A stretch of 64,000 bases of DNA from Halichondria panicea (GCF_963675165.1 NC_087383.1:4866979-4930978), one strand, 5' to 3'. Positions 15,587 to 27,725 are shown, numbered from the stretch's first letter. A program made the numbers and translations. The notes: generated by a model from the sequence alone, not told the origin.

Positions 15587-18056
15587 ATGTTAAGAAGAAT
15601 CAAAGACATATACTTGTGTATTCTTGTGACCCTCATTGGTGAGATCTCATATGCTTTAATATGCATTTCAGTATCAAACTGTTAAAATGTGCTACAGGTT
15701 CCCAGTGTCTCCAGTTCAACGTGCTGAACAGTGGAAATGTGTATCAGTTTTCTTCTCCTGAAAACACTGGTGGTGATGGAGTATCGCTGGGTGCTGTGAC
15801 ATGTACTGAGAATGGTGGTGCTAGTCTTACTGGTTCTGTCACATACGCAATACTACAGCCAGTATCCGTACCATTTGTTCTTAATGGTATTTCTGGAATT
15901 CTTAGTCTTAAAACTGGAGAGATTTTGGACTACGAACAAACCCAACAGCATATATTTGACGTATCCTGTTCTTATGATTCTGATTCATCTATCAATGCAA
16001 CAGCTAGTGTCACGTTTTTAGTTGACCCTGTGAACGAGTTTAAACCTGTTTTTAGTGATGTCTCTCTTCAAGTTACTATCTCAGAACTAACCCCAATTGG
16101 CATGGTCTTAGTAGCAAGAGATTCTTCTGGTACTGCACAATACACTGTGAGTGATGGGGATAGCGGACCAGATGGAGAACTACGATTCTTACCAAGTTCA
16201 ACAAACCCACCTGAACTTGATCAAGATTTCAGTTTGAGTACGAATGGTACGCTAACTCTAAATCAAATAATCGAACTTGATACCGGAGTAACCGCAGTTA
16301 GACGTGTGACGTACCAAATAAGGGTTTGTGATGGTGACCGTGTGGAAACAGATTGCCCATCTTTAGATGTTGTATTACTTATCAGATCAGAAAATGACAA
16401 TCCTCCAATGTTTGAGCAAAACGAGTACACTGTTACCATATCTGAAGCATCCCCCATTGGCACTAGTTTGATCACTGTGGTGTGTACTGATGCTGACCGC
16501 AATGGTATAGGAGAAATAGGTGGAATTACCATTGAACAGCCCAATCCTGCTGTGTACATACCCGAATCTGATGACGGTAATGGAACAGTTACTGTCTTTC
16601 TTTCGGAGAGGTTTGACTATGAAAATGTTTCAGTTGCCAGTGCTACATTGGTATGTCGAGACACTGGATCTCTTATTGATATGGCGGTTCTAAACATCAA
16701 TGTTGAAGCTGTGAATGACATTCCACCACAGTTTTCTCAGCCTGAATACAAATTTCGCGTAAACAGATTGTCATTAACTGGTTACGAGATTGGACAAGTT
16801 GTGGCTACAGACGGTGATAAAGAATTTGGAAATGATATACTTTACAGGCTAATTGACAATGGATTGCGTAAGTTTATTCTCAAGAGTGATGGAACGCTTG
16901 TTTTGGACAGTTTTGCATTCTTAATTGAAGGATCCACGTTTGATTTGAGAGTGGAAGCAAGTGATGGTGTGTTCAACACTACTGTCGAGGTCTTTATAAC
17001 GATGACAGGCTTGCTTTCAATCCCTGAAATTGTAATTGTAGGTATCTCAGTTATACTGTTTTGCATCATTGTTATTCTTGTGTTTGTCTACTGTTGCCAT
17101 TCCAAGAGAAGGTGAGTATAGGAATTTAAATCGTGCAATAACTGTTATGTGTATATGCAACCAGTAATTGGCTTCTTCCAATGTAGATCAAAGATGGTAA
17201 GACTGGATAGGATGCCGACTAATAGCTCTTCCTTGCCCAACCCACCTAACATTGAGATGTCTAGTCAAAGATTGAACAGCCTCGATCGTGTTGGTTTAAC
17301 ACAAATAGAAACATTTAATGACAATCAACGATACATCAATCGTGAGCTACCTGAGAACTGGAAGGCATCCAACATAATCATTAACGAGCTTGGTCGTTCA
17401 ACTCTCCCAATCGCAAGCTCTCAGGGTGATGCAATTTACTCTGAGGTCAAACCGAAAATACAAGAATCAAACTACGTCCAACTTGGAAGTAGTCAGTTTG
17501 GAAGCACCTACTTTGGGTCAAGTGCGGTTGAAATTCCCATGGTGCCTGAAGCCATCCCAGAAGAGTACAGCGATATTGAGAGTATATATGACGATCCTTT
17601 TATAGATAGCATGGCAATTTCGTGTCCATCTCTTCCAAGCATGCACACAGCGTCAGCAAGCTGTTCCCAGAGGATGTACACCATCAACAAAGGTTGGTCA
17701 ATGAAATACCAGCATTTTTAACACACGCTATTATAATTGTAAATACCGTACCGTATAGAATGGGAAAGCATGTGATATACTGGTACATGGAAGTTCATCC
17801 CATGCAGTTTTAATTTTCGTGTTAAAAACTGCTTTGCCCTAAAAAAAATCCCGCGGTAACTGCTTTAACTGCAAGGTAGCAATGTGAATTTTATAACTTC
17901 TTCCACAGTAGAGAGAATAAACATGCAGATTCGTCACTTACTTCCAAGTGAGTTCCTTTTACACAATTTCTACCTACAGACCTAGATTGGGGCACTATCC
18001 CAGAGTCACAGCTGAAGAAGACCAGATCAGTTGCAGGAAAGATGAGGAGAATGTGA
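15587..18056 (+). CDS. Cadherin-like receptor 2, tail with ITAM-like tyrosine pair
   Basis: Predicted 695-residue type I receptor. Exons: 15587-15638 (signal peptide), 15698-17111 (ectodomain and membrane span), 17187-17692, 17909-17947 and 17980-18056, all in phase. The first two and a half cadherin-type repeats closely match receptors 1 and 3 (SENDNPPMF linker). The membrane-proximal part, membrane helix and tail do not. The membrane-proximal linker reads EAVNDIPPQF, closer to a canonical cadherin calcium site than the equivalent in receptors 1 and 3. The tail has IYSEV then, eight residues later, YVQL, an ITAM-like spacing. SNYVQL also fits the ITIM pattern, and EEYSDI with SIYDDP follow. 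The last exon is basic. Signalling through SH2 proteins is inference. Confidence 0.85.
17437..17484 (+). other. ITAM-like motif YxxV-x8-YxxL in receptor 2 tail
   Basis: Codons for YSEV lie at 17437-17448 and for YVQL at 17473-17484, with eight residues between. The canonical ITAM is YxxL/I-x(6-8)-YxxL/I. The first half has Val in place of Leu or Ile, so this is a near match and not a strict one. Confidence 0.55.
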
Positions 18057-18909
18057 AAAACGTTGGCTAGAATGCATTAATAATATATACTTATAGCTCA
18101 GTACTAATAATTATTCAGTATTACTGACAGTAGGCCTATAACACTTGGGCACGAAAGTAGACAGTATATCATGTATATATTATAATTATATAATTGTAGT
18201 GAGTATGATCGGCAACAAATTTTACCGTGCACTCTTATTAACGATAGATTCATGTTATGAATTACTGAATAATTGCCAGGTGGTAAATTGGTAATTAGCC
18301 TCATTCACAGGCCTTCGAAAAAAGAAGTGCGGCCTGGGATCAACTAGATGGAGACAACACACACAATCCAATCATCCCTGTTTTATAGAGATCCCCCCCC
18401 CCCCGGCAATTACAAGGTTGTGTGAACGCAAAGAAATTAAATTTTAGGTCTAAGAGCTATTGAACATAGTGTTATGAGTGTCGAAAAAATGAACATGGAT
18501 TAGCAGTGCATAGAGCTAGAGATACTATAAATTTATAGTATCTATGAGCAGTGTCTGCTCGTACGCTCTATAGGCTTGGCGCATGTGCCACTTGTAGAGT
18601 ACATGCAGCCCCACCTATTTTATTTTGTAGCGACGAGCCCCGCCCACGTTTGTCTTGTAGTCTACGTGTGTCACAAACTAGAAAAGGTACTACATGTACT
18701 AGGTCCACGAAAGTCACAACTAGGTAAGCCTTTGCGAAGTGCTTAGCTAGCAACAAACTATAGCAGGATATTTTATGTAGTTTAAAAGCCTGACCTAGGC
18801 TTTCAAGTTTGTATACATCATTATCTATGCTATATAAAAGTGGGTGTGGCTGGTTGTAGAGTGATCATTTTCGAATTTCACTACAGACTGCAGCAAGCAG
18901 GAGACTCCC
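18057..18909 (+). promoter_or_regulatory. Spacer and promoter of receptor 3, with TATA box at 18831-18840
   Basis: TATATAAAAG at 18831-18840 lies about 70 bases before the start codon at 18910, as expected for a TATA box with a short 5' UTR. The rest of the spacer is AT-rich, with a poly-C run near 18392 and no recognisable gene. A GCGGCCTGGGATC stretch at 18331 resembles the ends of a dispersed repeat seen near 60890 and 62634. Confidence 0.6.
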
Positions 18910-21900
18910 ATGGATACTATGTCAACCCTATTCACCGGAGTGATACTCTTTTCAATGCTGCTAGGTAATTACAATGTAGACTATCGCATAAAATTAATGT
19001 CAGCACATATTATAGCTATCGGTTTGATTGCAGTATTAGGCCTCAGCACACTTTTCTGGCAAATAACTATGCATGTGCATGTACTCATTGTGGTAACAAT
19101 TATTTCTGTGTTGTTATAGCTAGGCTCACACTTAACATTTCATTATTGGAAAACACATTTTGAAAGTATGACCTCAGAATTAAATGAAGCATGCACTCGG
19201 CAAATAACTGGTAGCATCAATGCCTTCCTAGGATATCGATGAAGTTTCGTTGCCTCACTAAACAACTCTGCCGCAATGGACTGCATAAAGTACTTGCCAT
19301 TTACGCAAAAATCCTAGTGTTGGTTGTCGGACTATGATTATGAGTGTACAGTGGACACATTTATAATGGACGGCATAATCTTATTTTGGAAAATAACTTT
19401 TCGACTGTACTACGATGAGTATGCGCAAAGATATTGGCTTTTATATCACCGTTGGCCCTTCCTATAATCAGAATATCATATAATTATAGTAGCTACTTAT
19501 ATGCATGTGGCAGAGCTAATTTAGTAAGGCAAAAACCCTTAACGTAAGAAAATATTGATGCTACCAGTTATTGGCGTAGGGAGTGCATGCATCATTCTAA
19601 GGGCATATACTCTCAAAATTGTTTTACAATTTTAAAACTCACTAGCTATGAATTTCAAACCACATGCCAATTACATCATTGTTGTGTAGAGGCTGTTTAC
19701 TCTTTGTTACAGGATAATCATAATCATTGCTAATGTTGTGTCGCACACTTTGCAGGTTCCCAGTGTCTCCGGTTCAATGTGCAGAATTCTGGAAATGTGT
19801 ATCAGTTTTCTACTCCTGAAAACACTGGTGATAATGGAGAATCGCTTGGTGCTGTGACATGTACTGAGAATGGTGGTGCTAGTCTTACTGGTCCTGTCAC
19901 ATACACAATACTACAGCCAGTATCTGTACCATTTATTCTTAATGGTAATACTGGAATGCTTACTCTTAAAACTGGAGAGATTTTGGACTACGAACAAACC
20001 CAACAGTACATATTTGACGTATCCTGTTCTTATGATTCTGATTCATCTATCAGTGCAACAACTAGTGTCACGTTTTTAGTTGACCCTGTGAACGAGTTTA
20101 AACCTGTTTTCAGTGATGTCTCTCTTCAAGTTTCCGTCACAGAGCTAACCCCAATTGGCATGGTCTTAGTTGCAAGAGATTCTTCTGGTACTAGACACTA
20201 CACTGTGAGTGATGAGGATAGCGGACCAGATGGAGAACTACGATTCTTACCAAGTTCAGCAAACCCACCAGAACTTGATCAAGATTTCAGTTTGAGTACG
20301 AATGGTACGCTAACTCTAAATCAAATAATCGAACTTGATACCGGAGTAACCGCAGTTAGACGTGTGACGTACCAAATAAGGGTTTGTGATGGAAACCGTG
20401 TGGAAGCAGATTGCCCATCTTTAGATGTTGTATTACTTATTAGATCAGACAATGACAATCTTCCGATGTTTGAGCAAGACAAGTACACTGTTACCGTATC
20501 TGAGTCAGTCCCCATTGGTACTAGTTTGATTACTGTGGTGTGTACTGATGCTGACCGCAATGGTGTGGGAGAATTTAGTGAGTTTACCGTTGAACAGCCC
20601 AATGCCCCAGTACACATACTTATTAATGGATCTATATTTCTCAAAGACAGTCTTGATTTTGAGAATTCTTCTGTTGTGACTGTTACTTTAGTCTGCTTAG
20701 ATAGTGGTGGCTTTCAAGATAATGCAACATTGATGATCACCATAACACCAGAAAACGATGGTGTCCCCAGCTTCAGCAAAACTCTCTTTGAATGTAATGT
20801 TTGTCGACTAGCAATCATTAGCGAAGAAATTTGTGAAGTTCAAGCAATTGACACTGATAATGATGTAATCACTTACACATTATCTGGACCAGGTAGTGAA
20901 AACTGTCAGATCAGGCCAGACGGTGTGTTAGTATTAAATGATATAGTTTTTGTTGCCGAAGGATCTTTCTTTGACCTCACGGTCACTGCAAGCGATGGAC
21001 TATTTAATACCAGCACAAATGTGCGACTTGCTGTCGACTGTTTGCTGTCCATTCCCGAGATCATTATTGTAGCAGTTTGTGGTGTGGTCTTGATTTTAGT
21101 GGTGATCATTGTCACTGTGATATGCTGCTGCTGTTTCATTGGGTGCTACCGGTGGTAAGTGACATTGTGTGTTTATAAATAGACAGTAATCCTTTTATAG
21201 TTGCTGCATGTGGTTGAAAATGTGCTTTTTGTTATCAGTCTACCTGAGAAGAAAAAAAAGAGGACTGATAGCGCAGTGGAAATGATGGACCAACTGGACT
21301 ATTTTCACCCAGCTATGCTACCACCACCAAGCATGTATGATCATGGTAAGCCATTATTATTATGCATTGTAACAGTTCGTCGTTTTGTGTATGTCACTAA
21401 CAAAAATATTGTAACAGTTAGGCCGAGCAAAGTTAATGTTTGTACCTTATATACCAGGTTGTATGCTAGGCATAGAACATGGACTTTGCACATCCAGTCG
21501 CGTGACAAAATTTTGCGGTCAGCAATAAAATTCGAAGGCACATTAGGCTGCAGAGAAACTAACAATTGGCCTCGTATGAGACGGTTGATATAGTGGTGCC
21601 ATGGACTGTTAGACGTATACACTAGCTTATCTCAAGTAGGTGTTACATTTTACTATTTGCCTGAGTTGCAAGCACACAGTATCAGTTACACTTTACAGTT
21701 TACTATGAGATTCACACGCACACACACACACCATGTAGGTGGCCCTGTATACCAGATGGCACAGAACCCTCACCACATGGGTGATGAGTGGCACGGATCA
21801 CAAGACCTATTGACAGAAGAGGGTGAAGACGATATCCCTGACATTGCCCTAGGTTCAAACACTCCCTCCTCTCGCATCTATAATCCCAACACACTAAAAG

Positions 21901-21971
21901 AGATGGTGGACCTATTTCATGAGGGGGACAAGGTACTTGATGGGAAGAAGAAGAAGAAGGACAAAAAATAA
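18910..21971 (+). CDS. Cadherin-like receptor 3, short acidic/basic tail without YxxV motifs
   Basis: Predicted 597-residue type I receptor. Exons: 18910-18964 (its own signal peptide, unlike receptors 1 and 2), 19756-21154 (ectodomain and membrane span), 21239-21345 and 21739-21971. From about residue 130 to the membrane helix the protein differs from receptor 1 at only a handful of positions, while the first repeat carries many substitutions. After the shared helix and a Cys-rich stretch the tail is unrelated: EKKKKR, then an acidic segment LLTEEGEDDIPDI, then YNPNTLKEMVDLFHEGDK and a terminal Lys/Asp run. I do not recognise this tail. The first intron (790 bases) holds a long inverted-repeat element. 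Confidence 0.84.
19151..19628. mobile_element. Foldback element in intron 1 of receptor 3
   Basis: Arms of roughly 75 bases face each other. The left arm (about 19151-19228) includes GCATGCACTC and AATAACTGGTAGCATCAAT. The right arm (about 19552-19628) includes the reverse complement, ATTGATGCTACCAGTTATT and GAGTGCATGC. The interior has no coding potential. Ends are approximate. Confidence 0.6.
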
Positions 21972-22645
21972 CAGCACCGTAGAATATTTCTCTGCTTCTA
22001 TTGCATGTCAGCATATTGTACTGTATAGCCTTAGCCTTACCATGCATGCAATAGTTATACTTCTTTTTAGACAAGTTATGTTATGTACAATTTACTATAT
22101 TAATTTGTTTTTATGCCATGTTGATGAACCAGCCCCGCCCCTCTTTTGCAAGGTGGACTAGCCTTCCACTATTCATTCATGGTGTCAAGAGTACATGAAT
22201 ACATGCTACTCCTGATGTTGTTATTAAATAGAATTGGTGGAATCCTACACAGCCATTGGACCACTATTGTAGCATTTATACTACAATCAATAGCTGGCTG
22301 GACAGAGGTGTTTGCAGGAACTATAATTTTAGTCACTGGAAATATGAAAATCTATCTGCAGGCAATTCTATCAACTCTATTCATTGGTGAGTGAACTTGA
22401 CTATTCATGCATTCTAGATTTAGCTATAATGTCGCCCAAAACCTTCGATAATTATGGATTCACTTATAGGCTACGACAGTCTGTCTAAGCGAACCAAACA
22501 TGCTATGCACTAGGGCTTGGCAAAATTAATTATGCTAACATAATTTTTGGAATAATAAGGAGAATTCTAGAAACTAGCATAATTGAGCACTGAACTAACA
22601 TAATTTGACCCTTAGAGTCTGGATACCTAATTTCACTTGGTTCTA

Positions 22646-22814
22646 CAGTGGAACCGTACCCCTCTATATAAACAGACACCTTTGGGAAACTATGTTTTGG
22701 ACTTTATACAGAGGTGGCCTTTGTTGAGAGGTTGTTTTGACAAACTGTTCATTTGGGTGCCTGGCCGTTATAATTATAGCAACTGGCCTTTATTCGGAAG
22801 TAGAGGTTCCACTG
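22646..22814. mobile_element. TA-flanked MITE with CAGTGGAACC ends
   Basis: The left end CAGTGGAACC and right end GGTTCCACTG are inverted and flanked by TA on both sides. This fits the TA target preference of Tc1/mariner-type transposases. It is 169 bases long and non-coding. Confidence 0.75.
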
Positions 22815-23176
22815 TATCTTATAATGTAGTTAGACATCTATTACAATACATCTGTACTGTAAGCACTAGCCACTAGGTGGCAGACATGGAAGAGTATTTT
22901 CTCTTCTAAAACCTTTTGCAAAACTCAGCACCAGAGGATTATATTTCACCTGTTAATGCTACAATACAATTTTTTATCTTTTCAGAATGAGAGTGATGCA
23001 TGTCTGGAATAATGGGTACACCAAACTGGAATTATAGGCTCAAAAGAATAATAGGCACACAAAAAGCATAATAATTATTTGTCAAGGCCTACTATGCACT
23101 GCATGAGCATAGATACAGTTAGTAGAAGGTCACAATCGTGATGTGCACATGTTTCTTGTGTGATAAGGCAGGCAGT

Positions 23177-23307
23177 CAGAGGAGGTACGACAGGCGCGGT
23201 GCAGCTCAGGCAATTAACAATAATTATCCGCCCACGTCGTATGTTTTTGTTGAGAGTAATCAGAGGCTAATTACTTGAGCTGCACCGCGCCTGTCGGACC
23301 TCCTCTG
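23177..23307. mobile_element. Foldback MITE with 9-bp target-site duplication
   Basis: Left arm CAGAGGAGGTACGACAGGCG and right arm CGCCTGTCGGACCTCCTCTG form a near-perfect hairpin with a short loop. GCAGGCAGT occurs immediately on both sides (23168-23176 and 23308-23316). Duplications of 9 bp point to a Mutator-like transposase; that assignment is inference. Relatives are at 27106-27233 and 51550-51702. Confidence 0.85.
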
Positions 23308-23488
23308 GCAGGCAGTCATGCCCTGCAAAAATTACATGTACATAGGTTCCATTTCTATTGCCTGCATTTTTCTAATAATGTTGACAAGCTCCTTTGGTGT
23401 AAGACTACATGGTATTTAGAATTGTATAACACCTCTTGAGAATTGTCTTAGACTAAACAACTGTCAAAAGCGCATACCACCCTGGTGC

Positions 23489-26400
23489 ATGAGTAATTCC
23501 GTACACACTGTCTGGCAATACGATATCATATTAAGGCATGTAAATACCTGTGATGCCAATGGGACGGGTCAGAGGCAATGGTCCATTATTGTAATTTTAT
23601 CAACGTGTTTTTTTCTTGTATATGTAAACAAAGGATGCACCTGGGGAGATGTACGATTCACTCGAGACACTTACTTGGCTTCTGTTAATGAGACAGCAGT
23701 AAACTCCCCTCGACCACTGCCAGGCTTTGTCACTGTGGCATGCACACATTCTTTAGACAACAGCACAAGCAATATTACGTATCAGCTCTTAAATAGCAAT
23801 AACACTTTCACTATTAACATGAACACTGGGGAGTTGACGGCAATATTGGACCTAGACTATGAAACTACTACTTTCTACCACATTCTCGTGCAATGCTGTA
23901 GTGAGTTGAATGTGACTTGGTCTGCTGAAGCACAACTAAACATCACTATTCTGCCTATAAATGAGTACAGACCAACTGTGTCTACTAAAACTGAGCAAAT
24001 ATCTATCCCTGAAGGAACACCTATTGGAACAGTGATAATTTCAACTATATCAGATGGTTTTGCAAGGACGTACAGTGCTTCAGATCTCGATGCTGGACCT
24101 CATGGAAATATTTACTATAGTATTGTGTTCACCACAGATAATAAAACGTTTGAATTCAACTCGACAGTTGGAGCACTTTACTTAGCGAGTGATTTTGATC
24201 TGGATGCTGACAGAATAACATTCAGGAGAGAGGTGATAGAAATAACAGCGTGTGATTCAGAGCCTCCCACACCTGATTGTCTAAACATTATTGTCACTGT
24301 GTTCCTCTCTACTGGAAATGATAATGCTCCAGTATTCATCTCATCGTTATTAAACGTCTCATTCCCAGAATCACTTGTTATCGGGACAACTATTGCCGTT
24401 GTTGAATGTATCGATGAGGATTTTTCTAGAGGGGTATTAGATGGGTATGAAATCATGTCTGTTTTCCCGTCCCAAACACCACAAGAAACGTTTACAGTTA
24501 CTGAATCTGGAAATATTACGATAGGTGAGACATTGGATTTTGAGTTAACAGATTTGTACGAAGTGCGAGTACGTTGTTTTGATTCTGACTTCGAGGATTT
24601 TGCTACTGTTCGAGTGAGCATCAGCGCAGTTAATGACAATACACCAAGGTTTGTTGAGTTGTCACTAAATGTGTCATTTCCTGAATCAGTTAGGCGTTTC
24701 ACAACAATTGCACAAGTTACCTGCAATGATGATGATGTGTTGATAGGGGAGTTATCAGGTTACGAAATAATATCACTCGATCCTCCACAAGCACCAAATG
24801 ATACTTTCTCCATCAACAGTACAGGGACAATCAAATTAGCTTTGTTTCTTGATTTTGAAATGGTACAAGTCTATGAGCTTGAAGTGAGATGCTTTGACTC
24901 TGGGACTCCAATAAAGGAAAGCGTTAGCGTTGTGACAGTTAATGTCATTCCTGTTAATGAACATTCACCGAAATTTCAAAATTCATCTTCAAAGAATGTG
25001 TCCGTCTTGGAATCTATAAATGTAACTACTGTTGTTGCACAAGTTGAGTGCTCAGATCGAGACCTTTCACAAGGTGCATTTGCGGGCTATGAATTGGTAT
25101 CAATCTCTCCACCTCAAACACCACAGGAAACATTTGTGATAAGCAGCACAGGGACCATTGTAGTAGGTTTGCCATTGGATTCGGAACTAATCGACTCATA
25201 CGAGCTACAAATTAGATGCTATGATTCGGGATATCCAGTGATGGAGGATTTCACTGCTGTTCGAGTGAGTCTAATTGATGTGAATGACAACAGCCCACAG
25301 TGCTCTCAGGTGCCTATCCACTACTTGCCCACAGGCACACATAGTCACAAACACATTTTAACCATAAACTGCACCGACGAGGATAACGGCCTGAACGGTA
25401 AATTAAGGTACACACTCGGCACTATCAGCCCTTTACTGAGTAGTGGATCTGTTGCAGTCAATCTACACACAGGTGAAAATACCTTCATTGGAACGATTAA
25501 TGAGAATGTGAATTACACAATAGTCATTCTAGTATCCGACCTTGGCACACCTTCACGCTCAACTAATGTGTCATTTGTAGTTAGTATTGTGGGTGTGGTT
25601 CCACCAATGACGCACTTATTCCCTCTGTGGGGAATTATTCTGATTGTAGAGGTAGGATTGTTGTTGGTATGCTGCTTGTTGATAGGCTTGATGTGCTGTT
25701 ACTATGGCAACTTCCTACGAAAAAGAGCCAAGCAGTACTTGATCAGGTAATCGAGTAAATAATACACCCATGCATGCATGCATGCCAATCGCTATGTATG
25801 CATGTATTGCATGATTTTACTTACATTTAATAGTTAGTGTCGTTCCCAGGCTGATTTTTCTCTAACGTTCTATTAGGGCCTGGGAATGAAGCTAACCATC
25901 TATACACATTAATTGCTTTAAATAATTTGTAGCGAGACAGTATCTGAGAATGCGACTGACGATTTTGGATTTGTAATAGCCCAATACCCTCTTGATAGTA
26001 AGTCGACCCACACACATCACATGCAACTATCTGAATCACCTATTTTTTCAATTCAGGAAAATCTCCTGATTTTCGAAGTGATCCTTCAATTGAGAGTGTG
26101 AGTAAATACATGTATGAAAGTGTGAGTAAATTTAGGCCAACTATCCGTAACACCGATATTTACAAAAATTAAACATGCACATGCATGCACAGAATATCAG
26201 CTACAAGGACTATGTACTTCAATTCAAGACTACATCCTTTAACAATGGCTCAGCCAGTCCAAAAACGCCTACCAGTGTTTCCTCTGTAACCTCTGAGGAA
26301 GAAAGTGAAGGACTCGTCTACACAACTTCCACGGAGTTTATCCTCAACCCAGCGACCACTGAACAAGAGCCGGCCCCGTCCTCTTGCGAAGATGAGCACA

Positions 26401-26507
26401 GCCCTCCTGAGGTGTCAATCACTGTTGAAACTGCTGTAGATGTTGGGATGGACCACAGTAGGGACATACTGATCCCTAGGGATGAAAACAATGGAGAAGA
26501 AATATAA
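23489..26507 (+). CDS. Cadherin-like receptor 4 (protocadherin-like, about six repeats)
   Basis: Predicted type I receptor of 892 residues, or 900 with the alternative donor. Exons: 23489-25746 (signal or anchor, ectodomain and membrane span), 25933-25997, 26057-26097 (or to 26121) and 26193-26507. Cadherin linkers are clearer than in receptors 1-3: GNDNAPVF, AVNDNTPRF, PVNEHSPKF and DVNDNSPQ. Repeats 3-5 are alike, each with FPES or a similar strand, a DRE/DED-like acidic site and a CFDSG or CYDSG strand. The helix GIILIVEVGLLLVCCLLIGL is followed by CYYGNFLRKR. The tail has SYKDYV and LVYTT tyrosines and long Ser/Thr/Glu-rich stretches. The start codon is uncertain: the first Met gives a long pre-sequence before the hydrophobic segment near residue 35, and an upstream exon could exist. 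Confidence 0.82.
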
Positions 26508-26895
26508 TAGACTTAATTATACGTAGCCTTATCACTTCAAACTTACATGATTTTGATGCACATTGTAGCTGTTTACCCCCCCATATAACACTTTATAATT
26601 TGTTTGCATACTTCTATATAATCGTTCCATTGATTGTATGAATGTAATAACCAGTACACCATGAAACTCTATCTAAATGCATGCACACTGTATTACTTCA
26701 ACTGAACTCTAGCAATTAGTGCACGTAGAAATCACAGGAATAACTTGAATGAAGATTCCAAGGTTGTTGTTTTTCTGTGTATTATTATAATAAAATTATA
26801 TGTGTCTAAGCTGCTTGCCTATAATAACTAATAATATTATTACTGAACAATGGCAAGTAGATTTGTTCCACGGTTGCACACACAAACTACAACAG
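26508..26895. other. Spacer between convergent receptor 4 and NDUFA6
   Basis: Tail-to-tail spacer with only 3' UTR-like AT-rich sequence, including AATAAAATT near 26789. No other feature was seen. Confidence 0.5.
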
Positions 26896-27725
26896 TTATG
26901 ATTGGTCTTCATAGAATTTGGTGAGAAAATCAGAGGGCTCAGTGCTAGCAGTCTGATTGAAGTACCTCAAGATGTGTGTCTTCTGCTTCCAAAGTTTAAT
27001 AGTTTCCTCCAGCTCCATTTTACCCTGCAGGGTTTAACCGACAGAGCATGACACGAATTTTACTTCATCCTACGACAGATATAAGGTTTTGTGTATAATT
27101 ATACACGGAGGAGGTCAGTACCTCAATTAGGCTAAAGTGGGGTAATTGGTCACATGCAACAATGACATTATTGTTGAATTTGCACATGACCAAGCATAAT
27201 CGAGGTACTCGTGTCGTGTCGTACCTCCTCTGAAGTTATCGATTAACTTTATAACAGTTCTCGCACAATCCATGCACAATCCATGCACAAGGTACACAAA
27301 TGATCTTTGATAACAGTTTGTCTACAAATTTCTCAAACAACGTGGGATGACTATAATTACCTTGATGACCAACATGTCGATAACCCTTGGGTCCCTCACA
27401 TGTGAATGCTTGTAAAACTCTTCTCTCAGTTTCTGTCTGGCTTCAATTGTGGATAAGTCCAGTAGGTACATCTTTATGGTGTGGGGAATCTGAGTGTAGT
27501 GTATAAGCTTTCAGTAAGCTAGTACATAATTAAATGGTAAGCTAATGCATTGCATACAATTGTACAAGCACATTTTTACTCAGTACAGCCTACGAGTACG
27601 ATAAGTACCTCCCTGTACCAGGCTCTGTAGAGGTTCAGCGCTCTTCTCCTGGCCTCAGGATAAGATGAAGATAAAATGGGCTTGGAAATAGCACGTAAAA
27701 CCTGAGGTATCTGAGCTGCTGCCAT
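26896..27725 (-). CDS. NDUFA6: Complex I subunit NDUFA6 (B14, LYR-motif protein)
   Basis: Accessory subunit of mitochondrial NADH:ubiquinone oxidoreductase. This LYR protein binds the mitochondrial acyl-carrier protein on the matrix arm. Exons 27725-27609, 27489-27361 and 27024-26896 join in phase to give 124 residues, as expected for the family. The LYR motif is in [13 protein letters not shown]. Other family blocks are [29 protein letters not shown], split over exons 2 and 3, and [12 protein letters not shown] followed by [11 protein letters not shown] at the C-terminus. The start is the first Met after an in-frame stop. The next gene upstream on the same strand is another complex I subunit, NDUFA13. 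Confidence 0.95.
27106..27233. mobile_element. Diverged foldback MITE in NDUFA6 intron 2
   Basis: The left end CGGAGGAGGTCAGTACCTC and right end GTGTCGTACCTCCTCTG are inverted and match the GAGGAGGTACGACA family at 23177 and 51550. The left arm is more eroded. Target duplication not clear. Confidence 0.65.

Larger units (their letters stand above)
21972..23488. other. Intergenic region with two MITEs
   Basis: Spacer between receptors 3 and 4. Apart from the elements at 22646-22814 and 23177-23307, nothing gene-like is visible. Several short plus-strand open frames show no family character. Confidence 0.55.

Noticed and set aside
24178-24726. Minus-strand 182-codon frame
   Set aside because: Antisense shadow of the cadherin repeats of receptor 4.
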